DNA from: Pseudomonas sp. UYIF39
Lineage (GTDB): Bacteria > Pseudomonadota > Gammaproteobacteria > Pseudomonadales > Pseudomonadaceae
Length of the DNA: 64,000 nt
NCBI RefSeq assembly: GCF_029963765.1
Contig: NZ_JALBYU010000003.1
Location: 301,234-365,233, forward strand
Direction of reading: 5' to 3'
The notes beneath the pieces were generated by a model, which did no database searches, was not told the origin of the DNA, and saw only the letters and a program-made list of their open reading frames with translations. Numbering within the stretch: position 1 is the stretch's first letter; each line of letters opens with the position of its first letter. The position numbers and the translations under genes were made by a program. Below are positions 16,368 to 25,567 of this stretch, piece after piece.

Positions 16368-17865
16368 TGCGGTGATCCTTCAATATGCGCGTGAACGCGC
16401 AAGCACGCTGGGTGAATCCTGCCTCGCGAAACAGCTTCAGCGACGACTGATTCGCCGGCAACACTTGAGCGGTGATGGCCTGCAGTTGCGGCCAGTGGGT
16501 GGTCACGAAGGCTTCGCCCCGCGCCAGCAGCGCCCTGCCCCACCCCAGACCGAGGCGGCCATCAAGCAGGTAAATCGAGACTTCGGCTTCAAGTCCGTCC
16601 AGGTCATAACGCAGTACCCCGACCGGGCCAGCGTCCGCCTCGGCGATCAACAGTAATCGCCCGGGATTGCTCAGGCTCGCGGTCAGCCAATCTTGATGCC
16701 GTTGCCAATCGATGACTTGCGTATCCAGCGACCAGCGCCGCACCGACTCGGCATTGCGCCCCTCGAACAGCAACTGCGCATCGTCTACGGTCGCTTGCCG
16801 AACCTGCAAAACCGCACCGGCGAGCGCTGCCGCAACCCGCTGTGCCCCCCGCCCATCGACCAACTGCCGCGAACGTTCGGCCAGGCTTTGGCGTAATCCC
16901 TGATTGCCCGCGACAAAACCGATAGCTTGACGCAACTGCTCGACGCTGACGTGTTCACGGGTGCCCAGATACACATGGGATCCCGAAGTCGCCATGATTT
17001 CGCCGTTGGCTTGCTGATTGTTCGAGACCGCAATGCAGATCGTCGGCAACCCCATAGCCGCCCGCTCCCAACTGGTACCGCCACCGGCACCGACAAACAG
17101 GTCAGCCTCGGCCATCAAACGATAGAAGTCGCTGACAAAACTGTGCAAGCGCCAATTCGGACGATTGGCTGCAAGCGCCTGCATCTGTGCCCAGGCCGGG
17201 TTGTTGGCACCGGCGACGAAATCGACTTCAAGCTCATGCAAATCCGCCATTGCCAGCATCGCGTGATGGGTTTGCATCGCCGCATCGAAGCCACCGAAAT
17301 TCACCAGCACTCGCCTGGCCTGGGGCTTGACCGGAATCGCCGGGCAGCAGAATTCATCGCGCAGCAAGGCAAAACGTGGGCCGAGCAAGGTCTGGCAACC
17401 GGGCGCCAGCAGCGAAGCATAGGCTTGTGGCGTGCCCGACAAATTCTGGTTGAGCAGCAAATCAACGCTGTAGGTGCGCGTGGCGAGGTCGTCCACAGCG
17501 GCAATCCTTGGCGCCCAGCGGCGGGCTGCGGTCTGCCAGTAATGGTCGAGGCCGTAGTGGTCGACGATGACCCAATCGAACCCCGGATGATTACTCAGCG
17601 CCTGCCCAAGCGCGGCGATGTCCGCCTGCCACGGCAGCAAGGATTCGATCGCCTGCTGCGGGTCTTCTTCAGGGTAACGAGCCGCCAGGGCGAAGACTTC
17701 AAAGCCCTCGGCTTGCAGTGCATCCAGTCGATGGCCCGGCAACAGGCGGCAAGCGAAGGCCACCTGCGCGCCTTGCTTGCGCAAGACTTTGGCCAGGGTC
17801 AAACAGCGAGCAATGTGACCGCTGCCAATGGTCGGCGACGCATCGGCGCGGATCAGCACTCTCAT
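16360..17865 (-). CDS. Fused PseG hydrolase and PseH N-acetyltransferase
   Basis: A 501-aa two-domain protein. Residues 1-about 345 are PseG, the UDP-sugar hydrolase that releases UDP from UDP-2,4-diacetamido-trideoxy-altropyranose. This part has RADASPTIGSGHIARCL with the catalytic GxGH-type His, and FVGAGGGTSWERAAMGLP. Residues about 350-501 are a GNAT domain matching PseH, which N-acetylates the 4-amino sugar, with VRQATVDDAQLLFEGRN and LGLGWGRALLARGE. The two steps are consecutive (PseH then PseG), so fusion makes sense. It overlaps pseF by 4 bases and pseI by 8. The reading frame is continuous with no internal stop. Confidence 0.92.
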   Translation of the reverse strand: MRVLIRADASPTIGSGHIARCLTLAKVLRKQGAQVAFACRLLPGHRLDALQAEGFEVFALAARYPEEDPQQAIESLLPWQADIAALGQALSNHPGFDWVIVDHYGLDHYWQTAARRWAPRIAAVDDLATRTYSVDLLLNQNLSGTPQAYASLLAPGCQTLLGPRFALLRDEFCCPAIPVKPQARRVLVNFGGFDAAMQTHHAMLAMADLHELEVDFVAGANNPAWAQMQALAANRPNWRLHSFVSDFYRLMAEADLFVGAGGGTSWERAAMGLPTICIAVSNNQQANGEIMATSGSHVYLGTREHVSVEQLRQAIGFVAGNQGLRQSLAERSRQLVDGRGAQRVAAALAGAVLQVRQATVDDAQLLFEGRNAESVRRWSLDTQVIDWQRHQDWLTASLSNPGRLLLIAEADAGPVGVLRYDLDGLEAEVSIYLLDGRLGLGWGRALLARGEAFVTTHWPQLQAITAQVLPANQSSLKLFREAGFTQRACAFTRILKDHRND

Positions 17866-18557
17866 TGCAGCTCTCCGCCAGCTTTCAATGCAGCATAGAG
17901 GTATTCGGCGCGCTTCCAGTCTTCAAGGGTGTCGATGTCCTGCACCAGATGCCGCGGCAGAATCACCGGCAGACTCGCCGGAGAAAACAGCACATCGCCG
18001 CGCAACCAGGCCTCTGTGCGCCCCCAATAGAACTGGCCGGCATCTTGATAGGCTTCAGGCAAATCCTGGGAGCGGGTGTTGCGAAACTCCGGATAGAGCG
18101 ACGTCAAGGCTCCCTGCTCGTCGAGGGTCAAGGCACGTTGCACCGGGAAGCCGAAACCGGCCACGGAAAAAGCGAAGGACTTGTCCGGATGCTGCACCAG
18201 TAATTCATGCCCCTGACGCAGATAGCGCGCCTGCAACAGCGGCGCCGTCGCGTAGACGCAGCAGGCATAGTCGAACGGCGGCAATTGCTTCAAGGCATGC
18301 ACGATGACCGCTGCGGTCCCGGTGAAATCGTCGGCAAGCGCCGTGGGTCGCATGAACGGCACTTGAGCGCCATGAGCCCGGGCGATGTCGGCAATTTCTT
18401 CGTCATCCGTGCTGACGACAACTTGATCGAACAACCCGCAATCAAACGCCGTTCGGATCGAACGGACGATTATCGGTACACCGTCGAACGGTTTGAGGTT
18501 CTTGCGCGGGATTCGCTTGCTGCCACCGCGGGCCGGAATGATTGCAACGCAGCTCAA
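17862..18557 (-). CDS. pseF: Pseudaminic acid cytidylyltransferase PseF
   Basis: A 231-aa CMP-sugar synthetase that activates pseudaminic acid with CTP to give the CMP-Pse donor. The N-terminal nucleotide-binding signature IPARGGSKRIPRKNLKPFDG, the core VVVSTDDEEIADIARAHGA and YATAPLLQARYLRQG match the NeuA/PseF group. Length is typical. Its stop is four bases inside the pseGH start (ATGA), and three bases separate it from pseC. Confidence 0.95.
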   Translation of the reverse strand: MSCVAIIPARGGSKRIPRKNLKPFDGVPIIVRSIRTAFDCGLFDQVVVSTDDEEIADIARAHGAQVPFMRPTALADDFTGTAAVIVHALKQLPPFDYACCVYATAPLLQARYLRQGHELLVQHPDKSFAFSVAGFGFPVQRALTLDEQGALTSLYPEFRNTRSQDLPEAYQDAGQFYWGRTEAWLRGDVLFSPASLPVILPRHLVQDIDTLEDWKRAEYLYAALKAGGELQ

Positions 18558-18560
18558 GTG

Positions 18561-19727
18561 TCACTCCTCCTCAAGAACCAACCGACGCAGTTGCTCGACC
18601 ACGAAGTCCTGCTGTTCATCGCTCAGCAAAGGAAACATCGGCAGGCTGATGGCCTCGGCGTAATAACGCTCGGCCTGCGGGAAGTCTCCCTCGGCAAACC
18701 CCAGATCACGATAGTACGGCTGCAAATGCAGCGGAATATAGTGCAGGTTCACCCCGATCCCGGCTGCCCGCAACCCTTCGAACACCTGCCGATGGCTGAG
18801 ATTGATCCGATCCGTCTGCAACCGCACCACGTACAGATGCCACGCCGACTCGGCGTCTGGTTGCGCGCTGGGCAAGGTCAACGGCAGGTACGCCAACAAT
18901 CGGTCATAACGCACCGCCAGCTCACGACGGCGCGCGATGAAGTCATCGAGCTTATTCAGCTGTGACAGTCCGAGGGCCGCTTGCATATCAGTGATCCGGT
19001 AGTTGAAGCCCAATTCCACTTGCTGGTAGTACCAGGGACCGTGACTGGGTTCGGTCATCTGCTGCGGATCGCGGGTCATGCCGTGGCTGCGCAAGCGCTG
19101 CAAGCGCTCGGCCAGTTCCGGGCGGTTAGTCAGGACCATGCCGCCCTCGGCGCTGGTGATGATCTTCACCGGGTGAAAACTGAACACCGTCATCGCCGCA
19201 AATTCGCCGCAGCCCACCGGACGCCCGGCATAGGATGCGCCGACGGCGTGGGACGCATCCTCGATCACCGTAAAGCCATAGCGTTCGGCCAACCCGGCGA
19301 TCATGCGCATGTCGCAGCTTTGACCCGAAAACGCCACGGCCACCAGAACCTTCGGCAGCGTGCCGTCGCGCTCGGCAGCTTCGAGCTTCGCCGCCAGGGT
19401 GCAGGCGTCGAGGTTCCAGGTCAGCGGATCGATATCCACAAAGTCGACGTCAGCGCCGCAGTAACGGCCGCAGTTGGCCGAGGCCAGAAAAGTGTTCGGC
19501 GTCGTCCACAAGCGATCACCCGGACCGAGCCCTGCCGCCAGACAGGCAATGTGCAGCGCCGCCGTGGCATTGCACACCGCCACCGCGAAGTCGGCCTGAC
19601 AACGCTCGGCCATGGCCTGTTCGAAGCGTTCAATGGTCGGCCCTTGTGTCAGCCAGTCGGACTGCAACACGGCGACCACCGCATCAATGTCTGCCTGATC
19701 GAGGCTCTGCCGACCGTAGGGAATCAT
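18561..19727 (-). CDS. pseC: UDP-4-amino-4,6-dideoxy-N-acetyl-beta-L-altrosamine transaminase PseC
   Basis: A 388-aa DegT/DnrJ/EryC1-family PLP aminotransferase, second step of the pathway, adding the 4-amino group to the keto sugar made by PseB. The start MIPYGRQSLDQADIDAVVAV and WLTQGPTIERFE are typical. The PLP lysine lies in FHPVKIITSAEGG. The motif EDASHAVGA (about residue 156) holds the cofactor-binding aspartate. Its start overlaps the pseB stop (ATGA). No defects seen. Confidence 0.95.
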   Translation of the reverse strand: MIPYGRQSLDQADIDAVVAVLQSDWLTQGPTIERFEQAMAERCQADFAVAVCNATAALHIACLAAGLGPGDRLWTTPNTFLASANCGRYCGADVDFVDIDPLTWNLDACTLAAKLEAAERDGTLPKVLVAVAFSGQSCDMRMIAGLAERYGFTVIEDASHAVGASYAGRPVGCGEFAAMTVFSFHPVKIITSAEGGMVLTNRPELAERLQRLRSHGMTRDPQQMTEPSHGPWYYQQVELGFNYRITDMQAALGLSQLNKLDDFIARRRELAVRYDRLLAYLPLTLPSAQPDAESAWHLYVVRLQTDRINLSHRQVFEGLRAAGIGVNLHYIPLHLQPYYRDLGFAEGDFPQAERYYAEAISLPMFPLLSDEQQDFVVEQLRRLVLEEE

Positions 19728-20725
19728 GCCGACAGCTTCGCGTGCAGATCAGCAATCTGGCCGACCGACAGGTAGTGCGGATTGGTGTCGGAACGGTACT
19801 CGAAGTCTTCACTGACCGGCCGGCCCTGTTCGCCCAGGTTGTCGACGGCAAAATCCACGTCGACGCTGGTGAAGCGGATCGATGGCTGAATCGTGTAGTG
19901 ATCATCGAACTCCAGGGTCATGCGCGCGTCGTCCAGCGGCACCATCAGCTCATGGAGTTTTTCTCCCGGACGAATGCCGACGTTCTTGTGCGGCAAATGT
20001 TCAGCCATGCCCAACGCCAGATCGACAATACGAATCGACGGGATCTTCGGCACAAACACTTCACCCCCGTGCATGCGCGCAAAGCTGTCGAGCACAAACT
20101 GCACGCCGTGATCGAGGGTGATCCAGAAACGGGTCATGCGCTCATCGGTGATCGGTAACTCTGGCGCACCCTCGGCAATCAGCTTGCTGAAAAAAGGCAC
20201 CACCGACCCCCGAGAGCCAGCCACGTTGCCGTAGCGAACCACCGAAAAACGCGTGTTCTGATCCCCGGCAATGTTGTTCGCTGCGACGAACAATTTGTCC
20301 GACAGCAGCTTGGTCGCGCCGTACAGGTTGATCGGGCTGGCGGCCTTGTCGGTGGACAGCGCGACGACTTTTTTCACACCGTTGTCGATGGCCGCGGCGA
20401 TGATGTTTTCCGCGCCGTTGACGTTGGTGCGGATGCATTCGGTCGGGTTGTACTCCGCCGCCGGCACTTGTTTCAGTGCCGCAGCATGCACCACGTAATC
20501 GATACCACGCATGGCCTGACGCAAACGCTCGGCATCACGCACATCGCCGAGGAAGTAACGCATGCACGGTGCGTTGAACGTCTGCTGCATCTCGTACTGT
20601 TTGAGCTCATCGCGCGAGAACACCACCACACGCTTGGGCTGATATTGCTCCAGCAGCCGGCGGATGAAATTGCGCCCGAACGAGCCGGTGCCGCCAGAGA
20701 TGAAAATCGATTTACCGTTAAACAT
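19724..20725 (-). CDS. pseB: UDP-N-acetylglucosamine 4,6-dehydratase (inverting) PseB
   Basis: A 333-aa short-chain dehydrogenase/reductase fold enzyme that commits UDP-GlcNAc to pseudaminic acid by 4,6-dehydration with C5 inversion. The NADP-binding loop is GGTGSFGRNF near residue 12. The catalytic Y-x3-K is in NLYGATKLLSDK. HAAALKQVPAAEYNP is characteristic of FlaA1/PseB. It heads the compact pseB-C-F-GH-I run with start/stop overlaps, 30 bases after the 977-aa glycosyltransferase gene. Confidence 0.96.
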   Translation of the reverse strand: MFNGKSIFISGGTGSFGRNFIRRLLEQYQPKRVVVFSRDELKQYEMQQTFNAPCMRYFLGDVRDAERLRQAMRGIDYVVHAAALKQVPAAEYNPTECIRTNVNGAENIIAAAIDNGVKKVVALSTDKAASPINLYGATKLLSDKLFVAANNIAGDQNTRFSVVRYGNVAGSRGSVVPFFSKLIAEGAPELPITDERMTRFWITLDHGVQFVLDSFARMHGGEVFVPKIPSIRIVDLALGMAEHLPHKNVGIRPGEKLHELMVPLDDARMTLEFDDHYTIQPSIRFTSVDVDFAVDNLGEQGRPVSEDFEYRSDTNPHYLSVGQIADLHAKLSA

Positions 20726-20755
20726 GCCGTGAGTCCTTTTACCTGTCAGCCAGGC

Positions 20756-23689
20756 TTATGCGAGCAACTGCGCCCAGTTGACACTGGAAGCGTCGCCAAG
20801 AGTAAAGCCCTTGCCGGTCAGGGCCAGGTTCTGGTTGTAGGACGAATCCTGCGCGAATCGCGCCTTCCACTTGTCCTGCAGAGCCGCGCGGGCCTGGGGT
20901 GACTCAGACAACACACCCGGGTGCAATAGCTGTGCCTGAGGCGTCCAGACAATGAGATAGCCGGCATCGGCGACTTTCAGACACAGGTCGACATCGCCAA
21001 AGGCGTCATCGAAATGCTCCTCATCCAGGCCACCGACCGCTTCATACACGTCCTTGCGAATCATCAGGCACGCACCGGACACCGCCGAATAGTTCTGCTC
21101 CACCTGGTGGCCATTCATGTAACCCCTGGCGTCTTTACGCTCACCGATAAACGCCGAGCCAAGAGCGCCATTCAAACCAAGGATCAATCCGGCTTGAGTC
21201 GTGACACCACGGATGTCCATCAGCTTGGCCCCGACGATTCCGACTTCCGGACGCTGGGCCTGATTGACCAGACTTTCAAGCCAGTTGGCGTTGACCACCT
21301 CGGATTCGGTCGACAGCAGTACCAGGTAGTCACCCTTGGCCTCGGCGCACGCGAAGTTGTTCAGTGCCGATGCGCTCAAGCGCTCGGCGCTGCGCAGTAC
21401 GCGAATGCGATCACCCTTGCCTTCCAGGCTGCTCAACCAGGTTGCCAATTCCTGGGACTGGCTATGGTTGTCGGCGATCAGCACTTCGTGACGCTGATAG
21501 CGAGTGCGTTGCAGCACACTGACCAGCGCACGTTGCAGTGCCTCAAGGTTGTCCTGACTCTGGAGAATGATCGACACCAGCGGCCGCTCGGCGTGCTGAT
21601 AGTCGATCTGGTAGGTCAGCGGCAGTGCCGAACTGACCTGAGCGCGATAACCCCGCGCCGCCAGAGATCGGGTCAACGCCTGTTGTTCCTCTGCGTTGGC
21701 TTCCTCCACCGGGGCATTGCAAATCAGCAAAGGCTCGGCCAGATGCGCCAGACCCGCCAGGCCACCTTCTTCGATCAGACGCAGCAACAGATCGAATTCC
21801 AGCGCCTGGGTGTACTGGGCCGAGAAACCGCGAGCCTGGGCCAGCACGTCACGGCGGATCAACCAGTGACGCGCCATCAGCGATGGCACGCTTTGCAGCA
21901 GATCGAGGTTGACCCCCGGCCGGAATACATCGCTCAGGGCGCCATCGGCCTTGCGCTGAAGTTCATCCATGGCCACCGCGCGACAGCCCTCGGCACCTTG
22001 TAACTCGAGGCTGGCACGCAGCAGACCGCTGGCAGTGAACTGATCACCGGCCTCGGCCAGCAACAGCCAGTCGGCAGTGGACTGGGCGACGATCTGGTTG
22101 ATGCGCTCGACGTAATTGGTTGCGGTGACTTTGACGAAGTGCACGGTGTCGCGCACGGTGGTGGTCGCCGGTAAATCGCCGGTGGTGAACACCACCACGT
22201 TGAACGCCTTGCAGTGGCCACCGACAAGGCTGTCGAAGGTCGCCTGCAACTTGAACATGTCTGCATCCAGATCCAGCAACAGAATGCCGAACTGCGGACC
22301 ACCGTTGTGTTTGGCCAAATGCGCAGCGATCGTCTTAAGTTGCGCGGTATCCGGGTTGCGCGCCTCGAGCCAGTTCAGCAACCGGCCGGACGGCATGTTC
22401 TCGAACAGCCGACGGTCTTGCTGACCCGGCAGGGTGTTCAGTCGTTCGGCCCAGGCTTGCAGCTTGAGGCCCTCTTCCGGCTCTTCGCTGTCCTTCAACG
22501 ACTCCGCCAGGCGCTTGACCACGGCACGGTTGAATACGTTCAGGCTCAGGGCTTCCCACAAGCGGCTACGCACTGTGCGATCGGTGTCATTGGGGTGAAT
22601 GCGCATCAACTCATGCTGCTTGAGCAGGATGCCTTCCAGTTCCTTAAGTTGCAGGCGGCCGGCGGGCATGGCGTGCAGCAGGAATTCGAATTCGGTCAGC
22701 AGGTCGAACACCGGTTTGTTGTAGAACGGCATTTCAACGAACTGCTGTGGGCCGAAGCTACGAATCGGCTCTTCCCCCGCCTCAAGCCAGGCCGAGCGGA
22801 TGATCATCGTGCCCTTGAGCGAGCGACCTTCAAGCAGGCAATCGGCCATGGCCGTAAAGCTGTCGAGGGCAATCTGTTTGGCCTGGGCCGGGCCCTTGGC
22901 GCTGAGTGGTGTCGGAATAGAGGCCAGGAACTCGGCAAAGTGCTCGCGCTCGGCCACGCTTTTCGCATCCTTGAATGTCAGCACCGTCAACACGTTAGTG
23001 TTGTGGTCCGAGGCACCGTAGTTTATTTCCCGTACGGCGAACGGAATTGGCAGAATCCGCGCCTTGGCGCAGGCCAACAGATAGAAGGTATGGCCGATTT
23101 CCTGCCATTCGAAACCGGTGTCCGGTAGCAGCAGGCTGTACCACTGCTGCAGCAGATCGGTACGGGTCACCGCATAAAACGGCGGCAGGAAGTTGTCCAT
23201 GAAGCGCACGACCCGATCTTCGGCCAGATCCGAGTTGAAATCCTCGTGGACCTTGCGGTCGCGGCGATAGTAGTTCACCTCGGTAGCCCGGGACAGGTAC
23301 ATGATCCCGTAGCCATGGCACAGGCCATAGTCAGGGTTGGCTTCAAGAAACTCTACTGATTCGGTGAGTGCGCGGTGCAGCAGGAAGTCGTCATCGGCGG
23401 CGAACACCATGTACGGCGTGGTGACCTGATTGACGCCGTAGGTGAGCTTTTCCTGCAACCCCTTGTAGGTGTATTGCGGCAAGTGACGATAGTCGACCGA
23501 CGGGAAGTCCCGGGCCATGTTTTCATCACCCTCTACGGACGAATCCAGAACCAGAATCGTGCAGGGATAGCTGCTGTAATACTGCAAGGTGCGCCGCAGG
23601 AACGCGTTCCGGTTGTGGGAAATTACCACCACGGTGAACCGCTCGTTCAGCGGTACAACGTCGTTTTGAGCACTGTTTTGAACCTGCAT
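20756..23689 (-). CDS. Modular glycosyltransferase (TIGR00180-type plus GT2 domains), 977 aa
   Basis: A large cytoplasmic multi-domain glycosyltransferase. Residues about 15-290 are a TIGR00180-type GT-A domain (FTVVVISHNRNAFLRRTLQYY, metal-binding ADDDF). A helical linker follows (about 330-460). Residues about 470-700 form a degenerate GT2-like domain (FGILLLDLDADMFKLQAT). Residues about 700-950 are a second GT2 domain (RPLVSIILQSQDNLEALQRAL, DDAFGDVDLCLKVADAGYLIVWTP). The last two domains closely resemble the middle of the 1190-aa protein at 30256-33828. It probably extends the flagellin glycan. Sugar specificity cannot be told from sequence. Confidence 0.85.
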   Translation of the reverse strand: MQVQNSAQNDVVPLNERFTVVVISHNRNAFLRRTLQYYSSYPCTILVLDSSVEGDENMARDFPSVDYRHLPQYTYKGLQEKLTYGVNQVTTPYMVFAADDDFLLHRALTESVEFLEANPDYGLCHGYGIMYLSRATEVNYYRRDRKVHEDFNSDLAEDRVVRFMDNFLPPFYAVTRTDLLQQWYSLLLPDTGFEWQEIGHTFYLLACAKARILPIPFAVREINYGASDHNTNVLTVLTFKDAKSVAEREHFAEFLASIPTPLSAKGPAQAKQIALDSFTAMADCLLEGRSLKGTMIIRSAWLEAGEEPIRSFGPQQFVEMPFYNKPVFDLLTEFEFLLHAMPAGRLQLKELEGILLKQHELMRIHPNDTDRTVRSRLWEALSLNVFNRAVVKRLAESLKDSEEPEEGLKLQAWAERLNTLPGQQDRRLFENMPSGRLLNWLEARNPDTAQLKTIAAHLAKHNGGPQFGILLLDLDADMFKLQATFDSLVGGHCKAFNVVVFTTGDLPATTTVRDTVHFVKVTATNYVERINQIVAQSTADWLLLAEAGDQFTASGLLRASLELQGAEGCRAVAMDELQRKADGALSDVFRPGVNLDLLQSVPSLMARHWLIRRDVLAQARGFSAQYTQALEFDLLLRLIEEGGLAGLAHLAEPLLICNAPVEEANAEEQQALTRSLAARGYRAQVSSALPLTYQIDYQHAERPLVSIILQSQDNLEALQRALVSVLQRTRYQRHEVLIADNHSQSQELATWLSSLEGKGDRIRVLRSAERLSASALNNFACAEAKGDYLVLLSTESEVVNANWLESLVNQAQRPEVGIVGAKLMDIRGVTTQAGLILGLNGALGSAFIGERKDARGYMNGHQVEQNYSAVSGACLMIRKDVYEAVGGLDEEHFDDAFGDVDLCLKVADAGYLIVWTPQAQLLHPGVLSESPQARAALQDKWKARFAQDSSYNQNLALTGKGFTLGDASSVNWAQLLA

Positions 23690-23741
23690 CTTTCTATCCC
23701 CACAACCGGCTAATCGCCTGGAACCTGAAACTGTTTTTTGA

Positions 23742-24479
23742 TTAACGAACGCGACGCAGATAACCGTCCGGCGCCACGGTGATCAGCAGCTTGTTTTGCA
23801 TCTGCTGGTCAATTTCAAAGTCCTTGTTTTCTTCCAGGTACTTCCATACGGCAGTCTTCGGGTTGTCACCCGGGCCCCATGGACGATCCGGAAAGAAGTC
23901 GGCCGGCATGTCTTCGACCACGGTGTCCATCACCACGCAGTAGCTATCCACCGATACCAGTGGCGCGTACAGGCGCAGTTCTTCAAGCACGTGGTCGTGA
24001 GTGTGGTTGGAATCCAGCACCAGAATGACTTTCTTGTCTTCGGCAGCGGCACGCACTTGCGCGGCGATCGCAGGATCGATGCTCGAGCCCTCGATCATCG
24101 AGATACGCTTGCTCATCGGGTGGCTCTCGATGGCCTCGCGGTTGTGCGAGCGAATGTCGAGGTCGATGCCCAGCACTTCGCCGTGGCCTTGCAGCTCCAG
24201 CAGCGATGCGTAGTAGATGATCGAACCGCCATGGGCAATACCGCATTCGATCACCAGGTCCGGTTTAACCTGCCAGATGATTTCCTGCATCGCCATCATG
24301 TCTTGCGGCAACTGAATGATCGGACGGCCCATCCACGAGAAGTGGTAGCTGTATTTGTGCTTGGCCGATTCGTTGAAGAAATCCCGGGCCAGGCCGGTGA
24401 GTTTCTGGTCGTCACCTTGCTGGGCGATCTGTTCCCGGCATTCGGTTTCGAAGGCTTTGTTGATGCTGTTGTCGGTCAT
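23742..24479 (-). CDS. CmcI-like (cephalosporin hydroxylase family) protein
   Basis: A 245-aa protein of the CmcI family, a SAM-methyltransferase-like fold. LVIECGIAHGGSIIYYASLLE is the cofactor-binding glycine-rich region. VLGIDLDIRSHNREAIESHP and VLVLDSNHTHDHVLEEL complete the core. Family members occur in antibiotic and polysaccharide clusters and are often O-methyltransferases despite the hydroxylase name. In this island a glycan O-methylation is a reasonable inference. It follows the class I methyltransferase gene by 17 bases. Confidence 0.8.
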   Translation of the reverse strand: MTDNSINKAFETECREQIAQQGDDQKLTGLARDFFNESAKHKYSYHFSWMGRPIIQLPQDMMAMQEIIWQVKPDLVIECGIAHGGSIIYYASLLELQGHGEVLGIDLDIRSHNREAIESHPMSKRISMIEGSSIDPAIAAQVRAAAEDKKVILVLDSNHTHDHVLEELRLYAPLVSVDSYCVVMDTVVEDMPADFFPDRPWGPGDNPKTAVWKYLEENKDFEIDQQMQNKLLITVAPDGYLRRVR

Positions 24480-24496
24480 TTGAAAATTCTCAATGG

Positions 24497-25567
24497 TCAG
24501 TGGAACGAAGCGCTGTCGACGGCGTGATAGACGTAGCGTCCACCGGTCATCCGCTTGATTTCTTCGAGGTAGTTGGAGTTCATCACAAACAGATGGGCGC
24601 CTTCGGGCAGGGCATCCATGGCCTCTTGTGGAGAGGACACCTGCACGCCGCTCAGCGGCAGATAACGGCCCTGCTTGGCCGGATTGATATCCACCACACG
24701 ATCCACCGCCACACCGGCCCGTTGCAGAAACAGCGAATAGATCACGCCTTTGGACGACGCGCCCCAGATCGCCGAACCTTGTTCGGGTGCGGCCTGAATG
24801 ATCTGAACGGCGCGGTCGAGGCTGGCGGTGAAACCTTCGGGCAGGTCCAGGCGCGGTACCGGTTGCTCCGGGGTCAGACGCAAGGTCGAAAGGTCCGCAA
24901 CGATGTACAGGTACTGGCCACCGAACAGGTGACCGGCCTCATGCACGGTGCCGAACATCCGGCGCAGGTCATCGAGGCGGAAGTAATTGACGTGCTCGTA
25001 GAACAGGTCGAACCAGGCGCGGTGCTCGAGAATCCAGTCGAAGCACGGCACTTCGATGTAGATCTGCCCGCCCTGATTGGCCTCGGCCATCTCGGCAAGA
25101 AAGCTCACCGGATCCTGAATGTGTTCGAGCACATGACGCAGCACGATGGCATCCGCCGCCAGACCCAGCCCGCGCGTGAACGGGGCCTTGATCACGTCGG
25201 CGTTGTCGCCTTCGTAGGCCGGGTCGATGCCGGTGATGGCATAACCCTGACCTTTCAGGAGTTCGAGAAAGTAGCCTTTGCCGCAACCGACTTCGATCAG
25301 TTCCTGACCCTTGAAGTGCCGGGCAATGATCCCTTCGACATCGCTCAGGTGCTTCTGGAACTGGCCCGAATGCGCCTGCTCGTTCTGGTAATCGGCGTCG
25401 TAGCTGAGCATGTCGGCATCGAAGGCCTGGTTGAAGATCAACCCGCTCTGCTCATCCTGTACCAACACCAGGTCGGCAGAGGCCGAAGCCCTGGCCGATT
25501 GTGGGTCGGCGAATGTGCGATTCTGCAACACCGGCAGGTCGGCGACCCGATACAACTCATGCCTCAT
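24497..25567 (-). CDS. Class I SAM-dependent methyltransferase with C-methyltransferase-type C-terminus
   Basis: A 356-aa protein. The SAM-binding motif I is IEVGCGKGYFLELLKGQG. The C-terminal domain (about 230-356), with IWGASSKGVIYSLFLQRAG and NPAKQGRYLPLSG, resembles the C-terminal domain of sugar C-methyltransferases. ATG at 25567 with GGAG six bases upstream is chosen; the frame is open further. It lacks a clear N-terminal four-cysteine zinc domain, unlike its relative at 26411-27637. It overlaps the reductase gene by 11 bases. Which sugar carbon or hydroxyl it acts on is unknown. Confidence 0.8.
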   Translation of the reverse strand: MRHELYRVADLPVLQNRTFADPQSARASASADLVLVQDEQSGLIFNQAFDADMLSYDADYQNEQAHSGQFQKHLSDVEGIIARHFKGQELIEVGCGKGYFLELLKGQGYAITGIDPAYEGDNADVIKAPFTRGLGLAADAIVLRHVLEHIQDPVSFLAEMAEANQGGQIYIEVPCFDWILEHRAWFDLFYEHVNYFRLDDLRRMFGTVHEAGHLFGGQYLYIVADLSTLRLTPEQPVPRLDLPEGFTASLDRAVQIIQAAPEQGSAIWGASSKGVIYSLFLQRAGVAVDRVVDINPAKQGRYLPLSGVQVSSPQEAMDALPEGAHLFVMNSNYLEEIKRMTGGRYVYHAVDSASFH

